Shown here: positions 50,422-58,894 of the stretch, in pieces
Layout: each line of letters begins with the position of its first letter
Position numbering within the stretch: the stretch's first letter is position 1
Assembly (NCBI RefSeq): GCF_001679645.1
Contig: NZ_LRUN01000090.1
Location: forward strand, 1 to 63,398
DNA from: Pseudomonas bananamidigenes
Lineage (GTDB): Bacteria > Pseudomonadota > Gammaproteobacteria > Pseudomonadales > Pseudomonadaceae
Length of the DNA stretch: 63,398 nucleotides
Direction of reading: 5' to 3'
Notes under the pieces: generated by a model
The model's database searches: none
Told to the model about the DNA's origin: nothing
What the model saw: the letters and a program-made list of their open reading frames with translations, nothing else
Program-made: the position numbers and the translations under genes

Positions 50422-51627
50422 ATGAACGACACACCGCTCACCTCTCCCTCCCTTGCCAGACCCGCCGAGCGTAACGACCGGTTGCCGTTGGGTGCGTTGC
50501 TGGCACTGGCTACCGCCGGTTTCATCACCGTGTTGACCGAAGCCATGCCTGCCGGTCTGCTGCCACAGATGAGCACCGGCCTCGGCGTCTCCCAGGCCCT
50601 GATCGGGCAATTGGTCACCCTGTACGCCATCGGCTCGATACTGGCCGCCATTCCGCTGACCATCGTCACGCGCGGCTGGCGCCGCCGACCGCTGCTGTTA
50701 TCGGCCATTGGCGGCTTTGCCATCGCCAACAGCGTTACCGCGCTGTCGGAGGTTTATTGGTTGACGCTGGCTGCACGTTTCCTGGCCGGCGTATTCGCCG
50801 GGCTGCTCTGGGCGTTGCTGGCCGGATACGCAAGCCGTATGGTCGAACCCCGGCTGCAAGGTCGCGCAATTACCGTGGCCATGCTCGGCGCGCCGCTCGC
50901 CCTGTCGCTGGGCATACCGGCGGGGACGCTGCTGGGCACCGCCGTCGGCTGGCGCCTGAGCTTCGCGATCATGACCGGCATGACCCTTCTGCTGGTGATC
51001 TGGGTGCGCTGGCAAGTGCCGGATTTTGCCGGTGAACGGGCTGGCAAACGACTGCCACTGCATCAGGTCCTGATCTTGCCGGGCGTGCGATCAGTGCTGT
51101 TCGTGACGCTGTCCTACGTGGTCGCGCATAACCTTCTGTACACCTACATCGCGCCATTCCTGGAGCCGTCCGGTCTGGGCAGCGAAATTGACCGGGTGTT
51201 ATTGGTGTTCGGTCTCGCCTCGGTGCTGAGTCTGTGGATCGTCGGCAGCCTGATCGATCGCTGGTTGCGGCAACTGGTGCTGAGCAGCGCGACACTGTTC
51301 ATGCTGTCGGCGATTGCACTGGCCTTGTGGCAGGAACAGCCTGGCGTGGTCTATGCCGCGACGGCTGTATGGGGGCTGGCGTTTGGCGCGATGCCTTCAC
51401 TGTTGCAGACGGCCTCGGCGAAAGCCGCCGCAGAGGCGGCAGACACCGCACAATCGATGCTGGTGACACTCTGGAACGTGGGCATCGCTGCCGGCGGGCT
51501 GGCAGGCGGCCTGCTGCTCAACGTGCCAGGCGTGCAGACGTTTCCCTGGATCGTCACCGGTCTCTTGCTACTGACTCTGTGGACGACCGCAAATGCCCGC
51601 AAGCATGGCTTTGCGCGCAGCGAATAG
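50422..51627 (+). CDS. MFS efflux transporter (AraJ/PbuE-like)
   Basis: A 401-residue 12-TM transporter of the DHA1 branch: TAGFITVLTEAMPAGLLPQMSTGLGVSQALIGQLVTLYAIGS near 30-70, RGWRRRPLLL (motif A) near 74-83, and RFLAGVFAGLLWALLAGYASRMV near 113-135. AraJ and PbuE-type members export sugars, purines or drugs. The gene is probably controlled by the divergent LysR protein. The substrate is unknown. Confidence 0.88.
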   Translation: MNDTPLTSPSLARPAERNDRLPLGALLALATAGFITVLTEAMPAGLLPQMSTGLGVSQALIGQLVTLYAIGSILAAIPLTIVTRGWRRRPLLLSAIGGFAIANSVTALSEVYWLTLAARFLAGVFAGLLWALLAGYASRMVEPRLQGRAITVAMLGAPLALSLGIPAGTLLGTAVGWRLSFAIMTGMTLLLVIWVRWQVPDFAGERAGKRLPLHQVLILPGVRSVLFVTLSYVVAHNLLYTYIAPFLEPSGLGSEIDRVLLVFGLASVLSLWIVGSLIDRWLRQLVLSSATLFMLSAIALALWQEQPGVVYAATAVWGLAFGAMPSLLQTASAKAAAEAADTAQSMLVTLWNVGIAAGGLAGGLLLNVPGVQTFPWIVTGLLLLTLWTTANARKHGFARSE

Positions 51628-51633
51628 CGCGCA

Positions 51634-51667
51634 GAAAAAAGCCCCGGATTTTCATCCGGGGCTCATT
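51634..51667. terminator. Bidirectional terminator between the MFS gene and ppiD
   Basis: AGCCCCGGAT/ATCCGGGGCT stem (51640-51663) with A residues on the left; it ends both convergent genes. Confidence 0.88.
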
Positions 51668-51687
51668 TCCTGCCGCTCAGTCAGACA

Positions 51688-53559
51688 TCAGAAACGCTTG
51701 ATGTCCGCTTCGCTTTCCAGTTGCTTGCGGTACGCCGCGAAGTCCTGCTGGCCTTCACGAGAAGCGAGGAAACGACGGTATTGCGCTTTCTCTTCATCGG
51801 TAGGCGCAGCGGCTTCGTTTACTGCATTCAGACGCACGATGGTCAGGCTGCCATCCGGCAGTGTCACGCTGCTGAAAGTCGGCTTGTCCTTGGCTGCCGG
51901 CTTCGGCATACGGAACAGCGCTTGCAGCACCGCAGGATCGACACCTTCCTGAGCGCGGGTGGCCGCCTGGGTGGCTTTCCAGTTCTGACCGTCGATGGCC
52001 TTGTCGAGCGGCATCTTGCCGTCGCGCAGATCAGCGATCAGTTGCTCGGCCTTGGTCTTGGCCGCCGCACTCGCGTGCTCTTTGGCCAACTGGGTGCGAA
52101 TGGCGGTCGCCACGGCCTCCAGCGGCAGTTGCGCAGGCTTGAGGTGTTCCTTCACGCGCAGCACGATCACGGTTTCCGGGTCCAGCTCGATGGCGGTGCT
52201 GTTGGCACCATCATCCAGCACTTCGCTGCTGAATGCGGCAGTGACCACCGCGCGGTTGGCTGCAACACCTTCACCACCTTCACGGCCGAACGGCTTGGAA
52301 GTGTGTACCGTCAGTTTCAGGTCCTGCGCCGGTTGTGCCAGATCAGACGCCTCGAACGACGAGTCTTCCAGTTGCTTGGTCGCCTCGACGAAACGCTGCT
52401 CGACCTGCTGGGCCTTCAGCTCGCGGGTCAATTTGTCTTTCAGGCTGGCCAGGGTCGGCACTTCAGGCGCTTCGACACCCAGCAGCTTGATCAGGTGGAA
52501 GCCGAAGTCGGTGCGAACCGGTCCGGATACCTGATCCTTGGAGAGCGCGTACAGGGCTTTCTCGAAGGCCGGATCATAGACGCCAGGACCTGCAAAACCG
52601 AGATCGCCGCCATTGTTGGCCGAGCCCGGATCCTGCGAGAACTCCTTGGCCAGCGCTTCGAATTTCTCGCCCTTGGCCAGTCGTGCCTGAACTTCCTCGA
52701 TCTTCGCCTTGGCCTGCGCCTCGGTGGTCTTGTCGTTCACCTCGATCAGGATGTGCGCCGCGCGACGCTGTTCCGACAGGTTGGCGATTTCTTTCTGATA
52801 CGCCGCCTGCAGCTCTTCGTCCTTGACGGTGACCTGATCAAAGAACGAGGACTTCTTCAGCTCGAGGTAATCGATGACCACCTGATCCGGAGTCATGAAC
52901 TCCTTGGCGTGCTCGTCGTAGTAGGCCTTGACCTCATCGTCGGTCAGCTTCACCGCAGCCGGGTCAGCCTTGACGTTCAACGAAGCGAAATCACGGGTCT
53001 GCTTTTCCAGACGGGCGAAGGCCAGAACTTGTGCGTCGGTGACAAAACCGCTGCCGGCCACACCGGCGCGCAGCTGGCCGATCAGCATTTCCTGAGCCAG
53101 CATCTGGCGGAATTGCATCCGGCTGTAGCCCAGCTGGCGGATCACCTGGTCAAAGCGGTCGGAGTTGAACTTGCCATCGACCTGGAACTCAGGCGTTTGC
53201 AGGATCACTTGATCCAGAGCAGCGTCCGAGAAAGCGAATTTCGATTGTTCTGCACCTTGCAGCAGCAGCTTGCGATCGATCAAACCCTTGAGGGCCGATT
53301 CGCGCAGCATCTTTTCGTCAAGCAAGGAGGCATCGAAGTCCTTGCCCAGCTGTTGCATCAGCTGACGGCGTTGCATGTCAACGGCCTGGCTCAGCTCGTT
53401 CTGGCTGATTTCTTCACCATTGACCTTGGCTGCCTCGTTCTTGTGAGTGGCGGCCTTGAAAATGGCGTCGAAACCGGTCAGGGCCATCAGTACGACGATG
53501 ACCCCGATAATGGTCTTGGCAATCCAGCCTTGTGAATTGTCCCTGATGTTCTGCAGCAT
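51688..53559 (-). CDS. ppiD: Periplasmic chaperone PpiD (SurA-like, parvulin domain)
   Basis: A 623-residue inner-membrane chaperone. It has a single membrane segment (about 14-33, IAKTIIGVIVVLMALTGFDA), a SurA_N-like region (about 35-190) and a parvulin domain starting near RRAAHILIEVNDKTTEAQAK (about 265-285) and ending near GPVRTDFGFHLIKLL. PpiD works at the SecYEG exit to help proteins leave the translocon. The C-terminal half is the usual low-similarity arm. It follows the hupB block in the usual Pseudomonas order, with a tRNA-like remnant between. Confidence 0.95.
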   Translation of the reverse strand: MLQNIRDNSQGWIAKTIIGVIVVLMALTGFDAIFKAATHKNEAAKVNGEEISQNELSQAVDMQRRQLMQQLGKDFDASLLDEKMLRESALKGLIDRKLLLQGAEQSKFAFSDAALDQVILQTPEFQVDGKFNSDRFDQVIRQLGYSRMQFRQMLAQEMLIGQLRAGVAGSGFVTDAQVLAFARLEKQTRDFASLNVKADPAAVKLTDDEVKAYYDEHAKEFMTPDQVVIDYLELKKSSFFDQVTVKDEELQAAYQKEIANLSEQRRAAHILIEVNDKTTEAQAKAKIEEVQARLAKGEKFEALAKEFSQDPGSANNGGDLGFAGPGVYDPAFEKALYALSKDQVSGPVRTDFGFHLIKLLGVEAPEVPTLASLKDKLTRELKAQQVEQRFVEATKQLEDSSFEASDLAQPAQDLKLTVHTSKPFGREGGEGVAANRAVVTAAFSSEVLDDGANSTAIELDPETVIVLRVKEHLKPAQLPLEAVATAIRTQLAKEHASAAAKTKAEQLIADLRDGKMPLDKAIDGQNWKATQAATRAQEGVDPAVLQALFRMPKPAAKDKPTFSSVTLPDGSLTIVRLNAVNEAAAPTDEEKAQYRRFLASREGQQDFAAYRKQLESEADIKRF

Positions 53560-53628
53560 GCGTCCCCCATAAACGGTTGAACTTCAAAAATTGGGCAACC
53601 GTGGAGCGTGGGTAGAATCCGGATAGAA

Positions 53629-53657
53629 GAAAGGCGCATCCGAGGATGCGCCTTCTC
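53629..53657 (-). terminator. Hairpin downstream of the tRNA-Asp-like sequence
   Basis: AAGGCGCATC/GATGCGCCTT form an almost complete ten-base stem, with A residues on the left giving a short T-run on the minus strand. It fits a terminator for a tRNA transcript at this spot. Confidence 0.6.
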
Positions 53658-53662
53658 GTAAC

Positions 53663-53739
53663 TGGCGGAGCGGACAGGGATCGAACCTTCGATCCCGGTG
53701 TAGCGGACAATCATTCCAGACAGCCTGCTCTACCGCTCC
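53663..53739 (-). pseudogene. Degenerate tRNA-Asp-like sequence
   Basis: On the minus strand a 77-nt sequence begins GGAGCGGTAG and ends CTGTCCGCTCCGCCA. The acceptor stem GGAGCGG/CCGCTCC is a perfect seven-pair helix, the T-loop TTCGATC is intact, the discriminator G and the CCA are present, and a T-GTC (Asp anticodon) occurs in the middle. But the D arm GAGC has no partner, the anticodon stem does not pair and one T-stem pair is lost. Intact tRNA-Asp of Pseudomonas begins GGAGCGGTAGTTCAG. So this looks like a decayed copy, though the kept ends are striking. Confidence 0.55.
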
Positions 53740-53792
53740 GCTGCCAGGTCAGGCTTGACCCCGACCCGGATGGGTAAAAACCTGAATCAAAC

Positions 53793-54065
53793 TTAGTTGA
53801 CGGCTTCTTTCAGGGCTTTACCGGCTTTGAAACCTGGTTTTTTAGCCGCTGGAATTTCCAGCGTCTTGCCGGTCTGTGGGTTACGGCCGGTACGGGCTGG
53901 ACGGTCGGTTACCGAGAAAGTACCGAAACCTACCAGAACTACGGAGTCGCCAGCCTTCAGAGCGCCAGTGACGGATTCGATTACAGCGTCCAGCGCACGG
54001 CCAGCAGCAGCTTTCGGGATATCAGCGGATGCAGCGATAGCATCAATCAGTTCCGACTTGTTCAC
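53793..54065 (-). CDS. hupB: DNA-binding protein HU-beta
   Basis: A 90-residue histone-like HU protein. MNKSELIDAIAASADIPKAAAGRALDAVIESV is the helical body and the DNA-binding arm contains GRNPQTGKTLEIPAAKKPGFKAGKALK near 61-87, with the arm tip Pro kept. HU bends and compacts DNA as a dimer. The gene lies between lon and ppiD, as in other pseudomonads and enterobacteria. A sigma-70-like promoter about 95 bases upstream serves it. Confidence 0.97.
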   Translation of the reverse strand: MNKSELIDAIAASADIPKAAAGRALDAVIESVTGALKAGDSVVLVGFGTFSVTDRPARTGRNPQTGKTLEIPAAKKPGFKAGKALKEAVN

Positions 54066-54159
54066 TCTAAGTCCCCTTATATCTATTTGAGTATGATTCT
54101 AAGTTTTTTGGTGAAAGCAAAAACGAGTGCTGAATGGCCTACAGACACTTAAGAGCCGC

Positions 54160-54189
54160 TTTATAACAAGGGCTCTAAAAAACTGTCAA
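54160..54189 (-). promoter_or_regulatory. Sigma-70 promoter of hupB
   Basis: Read on the minus strand, TTGACA (54184-54189) and TATAAA (54160-54165) with 18 bases between form a near-consensus promoter upstream of hupB. Confidence 0.65.
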
Positions 54190-54212
54190 CAAGCCCCCCA
54201 GCCAAATACGTA

Positions 54213-56609
54213 TTAATGCGTGCTAATTCTTTCCTTGGAATCGGACTCGCGTTTTTCATCCTTCGCGACAATCTCCGGAGCCACATCCGGCAAGGGCTCC
54301 GGCGCGTATTGCAGCGCAATTTGCAGGACCTCGTCAATCCATTTAACCGGTTTGATCTGCAGATCCTGCTTGATATTGTCAGGAATCTCCTTCAGATCAC
54401 GCACGTTCTCTTCCGGAATAATCACGACCTTGATTCCGCCACGGTGCGCGGCCAGGAGTTTTTCCTTCAGGCCGCCAATGGCGAGAACTTGACCGCGCAG
54501 GGTAATTTCGCCGGTCATGGCTACATCGGCACGCACAGGAATACCCGTCAAAGCGGACACCAGTGCGGTACACATGCCTACACCGGCGCTCGGGCCGTCT
54601 TTCGGTGTAGCGCCTTCCGGCATGTGGATGTGCGTATCGCGCTTCTCGTGGAAGTCCAGAGGAATGCCCAGGCTCTTGGCGCGGCTGCGGACCACGGTCT
54701 GGGCTGCAGTGATCGATTCGACCATGACGTCACCCAGCGAACCGGTCTTGATCAACTGCCCCTTGCCCGGCACGACGGCTGCTTCGATGGTGAGCAATTC
54801 ACCGCCGACCTGAGTCCAGGCCAGGCCGGTCACCTGACCGATCTGATCCTGCTGTTCGGCCAGACCGTAACGGAATTTACGCACGCCGAGGAAGTGTTCC
54901 AGCAAATCGGCTGTCACTTTCACCGAGAAACGTTTTTCCAGGGCATGTTCCTTGACCGCCTTGCGGCAGACCTTGGCAATCTGCCGCTCGAGTCCACGCA
55001 CACCGGCTTCACGAGTGTAGTAACGGATGATGTCGCGGATCGCTTCTTCGTCGAATTCCAGCTCGCCCTTCTTCAGACCGTTGGCTGCAACCTGCTTTGG
55101 CGACAGGTACTTGACGGCGATGTTGATTTTTTCGTCCTCGGTGTAACCCGGCAGACGAATCACCTCCATCCGGTCCAGCAGTGCCGGCGGAATGTTCATC
55201 GAGTTCGAGGTGCACAGGAACATCACATCCGACAGGTCGTAATCGACTTCCAGATAGTGATCGTTGAAGTTGTGGTTCTGCTCCGGATCGAGCACCTCCA
55301 GCAACGCCGACGCCGGATCGCCCCGCATGTCGCTGCCCATCTTGTCGATTTCGTCGAGCAGGAAAAGCGGGTTGCGAACGCCCACTTTTGTCATCTTTTG
55401 AATCAATCTTCCTGGCATCGAACCGATGTAGGTACGACGGTGACCACGGATTTCCGCTTCGTCACGCACGCCACCGAGGGCCATGCGCACGAATTTACGG
55501 TTGGTGGCATGGGCGATCGACTCCGCCAGCGAGGTTTTACCCACGCCCGGAGGACCGACCAGACACAACACCGGGCCACGGATCTTCTTCACACGCTTCT
55601 GCACGGCGAGGTATTCAAGGATGCGCTCCTTGACCTCCTCCAGACCATAGTGATCGGCATCGAGAATGTCTTCAGCGCGGGCCAGGTCCAGACGCACCTT
55701 GCTCTGAGCCTTCCACGGCACCTGCACCAGCCAGTCGATGTAAGAACGCACAACGGTGGCTTCGGCGGACATCGGCGACATTTGCTTGAGCTTGTTCAGC
55801 TCCGCGGTGGCCTTGGCCAGGGCGTCTTTCGGCAGACCGGCAGCGTCGATACGCTTTTTCAGGTCTTCGATTTCGTTGTGGCCTTCATCACTGTCACCGA
55901 GTTCTTTCTGAATGGCCTTCATCTGCTCATTCAGGTAATACTCGCGCTGACTGCGCTCCATTTGTTTCTTGACCCGACCACGGATGCGTTTTTCGACCTG
56001 CAGCAAATCGATTTCGGCATCCAGCAAGGCCAGGACGTGCTCAACACGGGCCGGCAGGTCGATGATTTCGAGGATTTCCTGCTTCTGCTCGATCTTCAGC
56101 GCCATATGTGCAGCCATGGTGTCCACCAGGCGGCTCGGCTCATCGATGCTGTTGAGGGACGACAGGACTTCAGCCGGGACTTTCTTGCCCAGCTGGACAT
56201 ATTGTTCGAACTGCGACAGCAGCGTACGTACGAACACTTCAGACTCGCGTTCGGCCGCATCGACCTCTTCGATCAGCGCCACTTCGGCCCGGCAGTGGCC
56301 ATCGACTTCGCTGAAGCGCTCGACGGTGCCGCGCTGCTCGCCTTCGACCAGAACCTTCACGGTGCCATCGGGCAGTTTGAGCAGCTGCAAGACCGTGGCA
56401 ATGGTACCCACGCGATAGAGGGCATCCTCTCCGGGATCATCGTCAGCCGGGTTTTTCTGGGCCAGCAGCAGAATCTGCTTGTCACCCGTCATCGCGGCCT
56501 CAAGGGCTTCGATGGACTTCTCGCGCCCCACGAACAGCGGGATAACCATGTGCGGATACACCACGACATCACGCAATGGCAGGAGAGGCAATTCGATGGT
56601 TGTCTTCAT
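54213..56609 (-). CDS. lon: ATP-dependent Lon protease
   Basis: A 798-residue Lon. N-terminal domain (LPLLPLRDVVVYPHMVIPLFVGREKSI at 6-32), AAA+ domain with Walker A GPPGVGKTSLAES near 350, Walker B LFLLDEIDKM near 420, and the C-terminal protease with the catalytic Ser in KDGPSAGVGM near 675 and its Lys about 43 residues on. Length is normal. It degrades misfolded and some regulatory proteins. It is one of the heat-shock genes; a sigma-32-type promoter is visible upstream. Confidence 0.97.
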   Translation of the reverse strand: MKTTIELPLLPLRDVVVYPHMVIPLFVGREKSIEALEAAMTGDKQILLLAQKNPADDDPGEDALYRVGTIATVLQLLKLPDGTVKVLVEGEQRGTVERFSEVDGHCRAEVALIEEVDAAERESEVFVRTLLSQFEQYVQLGKKVPAEVLSSLNSIDEPSRLVDTMAAHMALKIEQKQEILEIIDLPARVEHVLALLDAEIDLLQVEKRIRGRVKKQMERSQREYYLNEQMKAIQKELGDSDEGHNEIEDLKKRIDAAGLPKDALAKATAELNKLKQMSPMSAEATVVRSYIDWLVQVPWKAQSKVRLDLARAEDILDADHYGLEEVKERILEYLAVQKRVKKIRGPVLCLVGPPGVGKTSLAESIAHATNRKFVRMALGGVRDEAEIRGHRRTYIGSMPGRLIQKMTKVGVRNPLFLLDEIDKMGSDMRGDPASALLEVLDPEQNHNFNDHYLEVDYDLSDVMFLCTSNSMNIPPALLDRMEVIRLPGYTEDEKINIAVKYLSPKQVAANGLKKGELEFDEEAIRDIIRYYTREAGVRGLERQIAKVCRKAVKEHALEKRFSVKVTADLLEHFLGVRKFRYGLAEQQDQIGQVTGLAWTQVGGELLTIEAAVVPGKGQLIKTGSLGDVMVESITAAQTVVRSRAKSLGIPLDFHEKRDTHIHMPEGATPKDGPSAGVGMCTALVSALTGIPVRADVAMTGEITLRGQVLAIGGLKEKLLAAHRGGIKVVIIPEENVRDLKEIPDNIKQDLQIKPVKWIDEVLQIALQYAPEPLPDVAPEIVAKDEKRESDSKERISTH

Positions 56610-56667
56610 GATTTCGCCTCTACGGCGGCCATATGGCCGTAATCAGATGGAATTAAGCTTGAAACCA

Positions 56668-56696
56668 AGATGGGGGCTGCCTTGAAAAAAAACAAG
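56668..56696 (-). promoter_or_regulatory. Sigma-32 (heat-shock) promoter of lon
   Basis: On the minus strand CTTGTTT (56690-56696) and CCCCATCT (56668-56675) are separated by 14 bases. The -10 element is a full match to CCCCATNT; the -35 keeps CTTG. It lies about 60 bases before the lon start. Confidence 0.65.
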
Positions 56697-56725
56697 CGTA
56701 AAGCGGATGTAAAAAACGACATAAA

Positions 56726-56755
56726 AAAAAGAGGCCCGAAGGCCCCTCTTTTATT
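56726..56755 (-). terminator. Intrinsic terminator after clpX
   Basis: AGAGGCC/GGCCCCTCT form a stem with eight A residues on its left, giving a T8 run on the minus strand, just after the clpX stop. Confidence 0.88.
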
Positions 56756-56771
56756 TCGGCAGACAGAACGC

Positions 56772-58055
56772 TTACGCGTCCGGTGCGGCCTTGGCCGTCG
56801 GCTCACTGTTTTCGTAGATATACAGTGGCTTGGACTTGCCTTCGATCACGCTTTCATCGATCACGACCTTGCTCACGTCGGACTGCGACGGGATTTCATA
56901 CATCGTGTCGAGCAGCACACCTTCGAGAATCGAACGCAGGCCACGGGCACCGGTTTTACGCTCCAGCGCACGTTTGGCGACCGACTTCAGCGCATCGGAC
57001 CGGAATTCCAGGTCCACGCCTTCCATCTCGAACAGCTTGGCGTACTGTTTGGTCAGGGCGTTTTTCGGCTCGGTGAGAATCTGCATCAGCGCAGCCTCAT
57101 CCAGCTCGTCCAGCGTCGCGAGGACCGGCAGACGACCGACGAATTCCGGGATCAGACCGAACTTGACCAGATCGTCAGGCTCGACTTCACGCAGGGACTC
57201 ACCGACTTTCTTGCCTTCTTCCTTGCTGCGCACTTCTGCATTGAAACCGATGCCACCTTTGGTGGAACGGTTCTGAATGACCTTCTCCAGACCGGAGAAC
57301 GCACCGCCGCAGATGAACAGAATGTTACGGGTGTCGACCTGCAGGAACTCCTGCTGCGGGTGCTTGCGGCCACCTTGCGGCGGAACGGAAGCAACCGTGC
57401 CTTCGATCAACTTGAGCAAGGCCTGTTGCACGCCTTCACCGGAAACGTCCCGGGTGATCGACGGGTTGTCGGACTTGCGGGAAATCTTGTCGATTTCATC
57501 GATGTAGACAATGCCCATCTGGGCCTTTTCCACGTCGTAGTCGCATTTCTGCAGCAGCTTCTGAATGATGTTCTCGACGTCTTCGCCCACGTAACCGGCC
57601 TCGGTGAGGGTGGTTGCGTCGGCAATGGTGAACGGAACGTTCAGCAGGCGGGCCAGGGTTTCGGCCAGCAGGGTTTTACCGGAGCCTGTCGGGCCGATCA
57701 GCAGGATGTTGCTCTTGCCGAGTTCGACGTCGTCAGCCTTCTTGTCACGCTGGTTCAGACGCTTGTAGTGGTTGTACACCGCTACCGCGAGAACCTTCTT
57801 CGCACGCTCCTGACCGATGACGTACTGGTCAAGGATGCCGCTGATTTCTTTAGGCGAAGGCAATTTATGCGCGCTGCTTTCGGCCTGTGCTTCCTGCACC
57901 TCCTCGCGGATGATGTCATTGCACAGGTCGACGCACTCGTCGCAGATAAAGACCGAGGGGCCGGCAATCAATTTGCGCACTTCATGCTGGCTTTTGCCAC
58001 AGAAGGAGCAATAGAGCAGCTTGCCGTTGTCCTCGCCGTTGCGGGTGTCAGTCAT
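56772..58055 (-). CDS. clpX: ATP-dependent Clp protease unfoldase ClpX
   Basis: A 427-residue ClpX. It has the zinc-binding domain (CSFCGKSQHEV with a second CDEC pair, about residues 15-42), the AAA+ core with Walker A GPTGSGKTLLAE near 117-128, Walker B YIDEIDKI near 180, and the ClpP-binding loop with IGF at LIPEFVGRLPV region near 325. The ATG at 58055 matches the family start; the longer frame is not needed. It unfolds substrates for ClpP, whose gene is 112 bases upstream. A typical tig-clpP-clpX-lon order. Confidence 0.97.
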   Translation of the reverse strand: MTDTRNGEDNGKLLYCSFCGKSQHEVRKLIAGPSVFICDECVDLCNDIIREEVQEAQAESSAHKLPSPKEISGILDQYVIGQERAKKVLAVAVYNHYKRLNQRDKKADDVELGKSNILLIGPTGSGKTLLAETLARLLNVPFTIADATTLTEAGYVGEDVENIIQKLLQKCDYDVEKAQMGIVYIDEIDKISRKSDNPSITRDVSGEGVQQALLKLIEGTVASVPPQGGRKHPQQEFLQVDTRNILFICGGAFSGLEKVIQNRSTKGGIGFNAEVRSKEEGKKVGESLREVEPDDLVKFGLIPEFVGRLPVLATLDELDEAALMQILTEPKNALTKQYAKLFEMEGVDLEFRSDALKSVAKRALERKTGARGLRSILEGVLLDTMYEIPSQSDVSKVVIDESVIEGKSKPLYIYENSEPTAKAAPDA

Positions 58056-58167
58056 TCGTTCGATCCAAATCCGATAGGCTTGCAACACAAGATGAAGGCT
58101 ATTGCGGGCTTTTTCAAGCCCGCCACTGATCGGACCAGCCGATCAGGCCTGTTTTGAGCTGCTTGTT

Positions 58168-58803
58168 TTAAGCTGGGCGCTGCTCGATCACTTCGTCGAT
58201 CAGGCCGTAGTTCTTGGCTGCTTCGGCACTCATGAAGTTGTCGCGGTTGGTGTCGCGCTCGATTTCTTCGAGTGTACGCCCGCTGTGCTTGGCCATCAGC
58301 GTATTGAGACGCTCGCGGATGAAGAGGATTTCCTTGGCGTGAATTTCGATATCCGACGCCTGGCCCTGGAAACCGCCCAGTGGCTGGTGAATCATCACGC
58401 GCGAGTTCGGCAGGCAGTAACGCTTGCCTGGCGCACCTGCGGTCAGCAGGAATGCGCCCATGCTGCAGGCCTGGCCGATACAGGTAGTCGATACGTTTGG
58501 CTTGATGAACTGCATGGTGTCATAGATCGACATGCCAGCCGTCACCGAACCGCCCGGGGAGTTGATATAAAGATGGATGTCCTTGTCCGGGTTTTCCGCT
58601 TCAAGGAACAGCAATTGCGCACAGATCAGGTTGGCCATGTAGTCCTCTACCGGACCTACCAGAAAGATCACTCGCTCCTTGAGCAGACGCGAGTAGATGT
58701 CATAGGCGCGCTCGCCACGAGCAGACTGCTCGACAACCATCGGGACCAGGCCGCCGGCGGCCTGGATATCAGAGTTCTGCTGAATATAGGAATTACGGAA
58801 CAT
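58168..58803 (-). CDS. clpP: ATP-dependent Clp protease proteolytic subunit
   Basis: A 211-residue ClpP serine protease. The catalytic triad is Ser114 (IGQACSMGAFLL), His139 (VMIHQPLGG) and the later Asp in NRDNFMSAEAAKNYGLID near 188. A short N-terminal propeptide is present (processed near MVVEQS in related proteins). Fourteen subunits form the chamber used by ClpX. Confidence 0.97.
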   Translation of the reverse strand: MFRNSYIQQNSDIQAAGGLVPMVVEQSARGERAYDIYSRLLKERVIFLVGPVEDYMANLICAQLLFLEAENPDKDIHLYINSPGGSVTAGMSIYDTMQFIKPNVSTTCIGQACSMGAFLLTAGAPGKRYCLPNSRVMIHQPLGGFQGQASDIEIHAKEILFIRERLNTLMAKHSGRTLEEIERDTNRDNFMSAEAAKNYGLIDEVIEQRPA

Positions 58804-58894
58804 GCTCTGCAGTCACTCCCAAATAGTCATGTCTTGAATACGCATAAGCCAGCTCGAAGGCTGCTTATGGTGTGTGCTTCTAACGCAGAAACAA

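Noticed and set aside
54216..56642. An 808-codon open frame on the plus strand opposite lon
   Set aside because: Mirror frame of a highly conserved gene; composition is typical of antisense frames and there is no recognisable domain.
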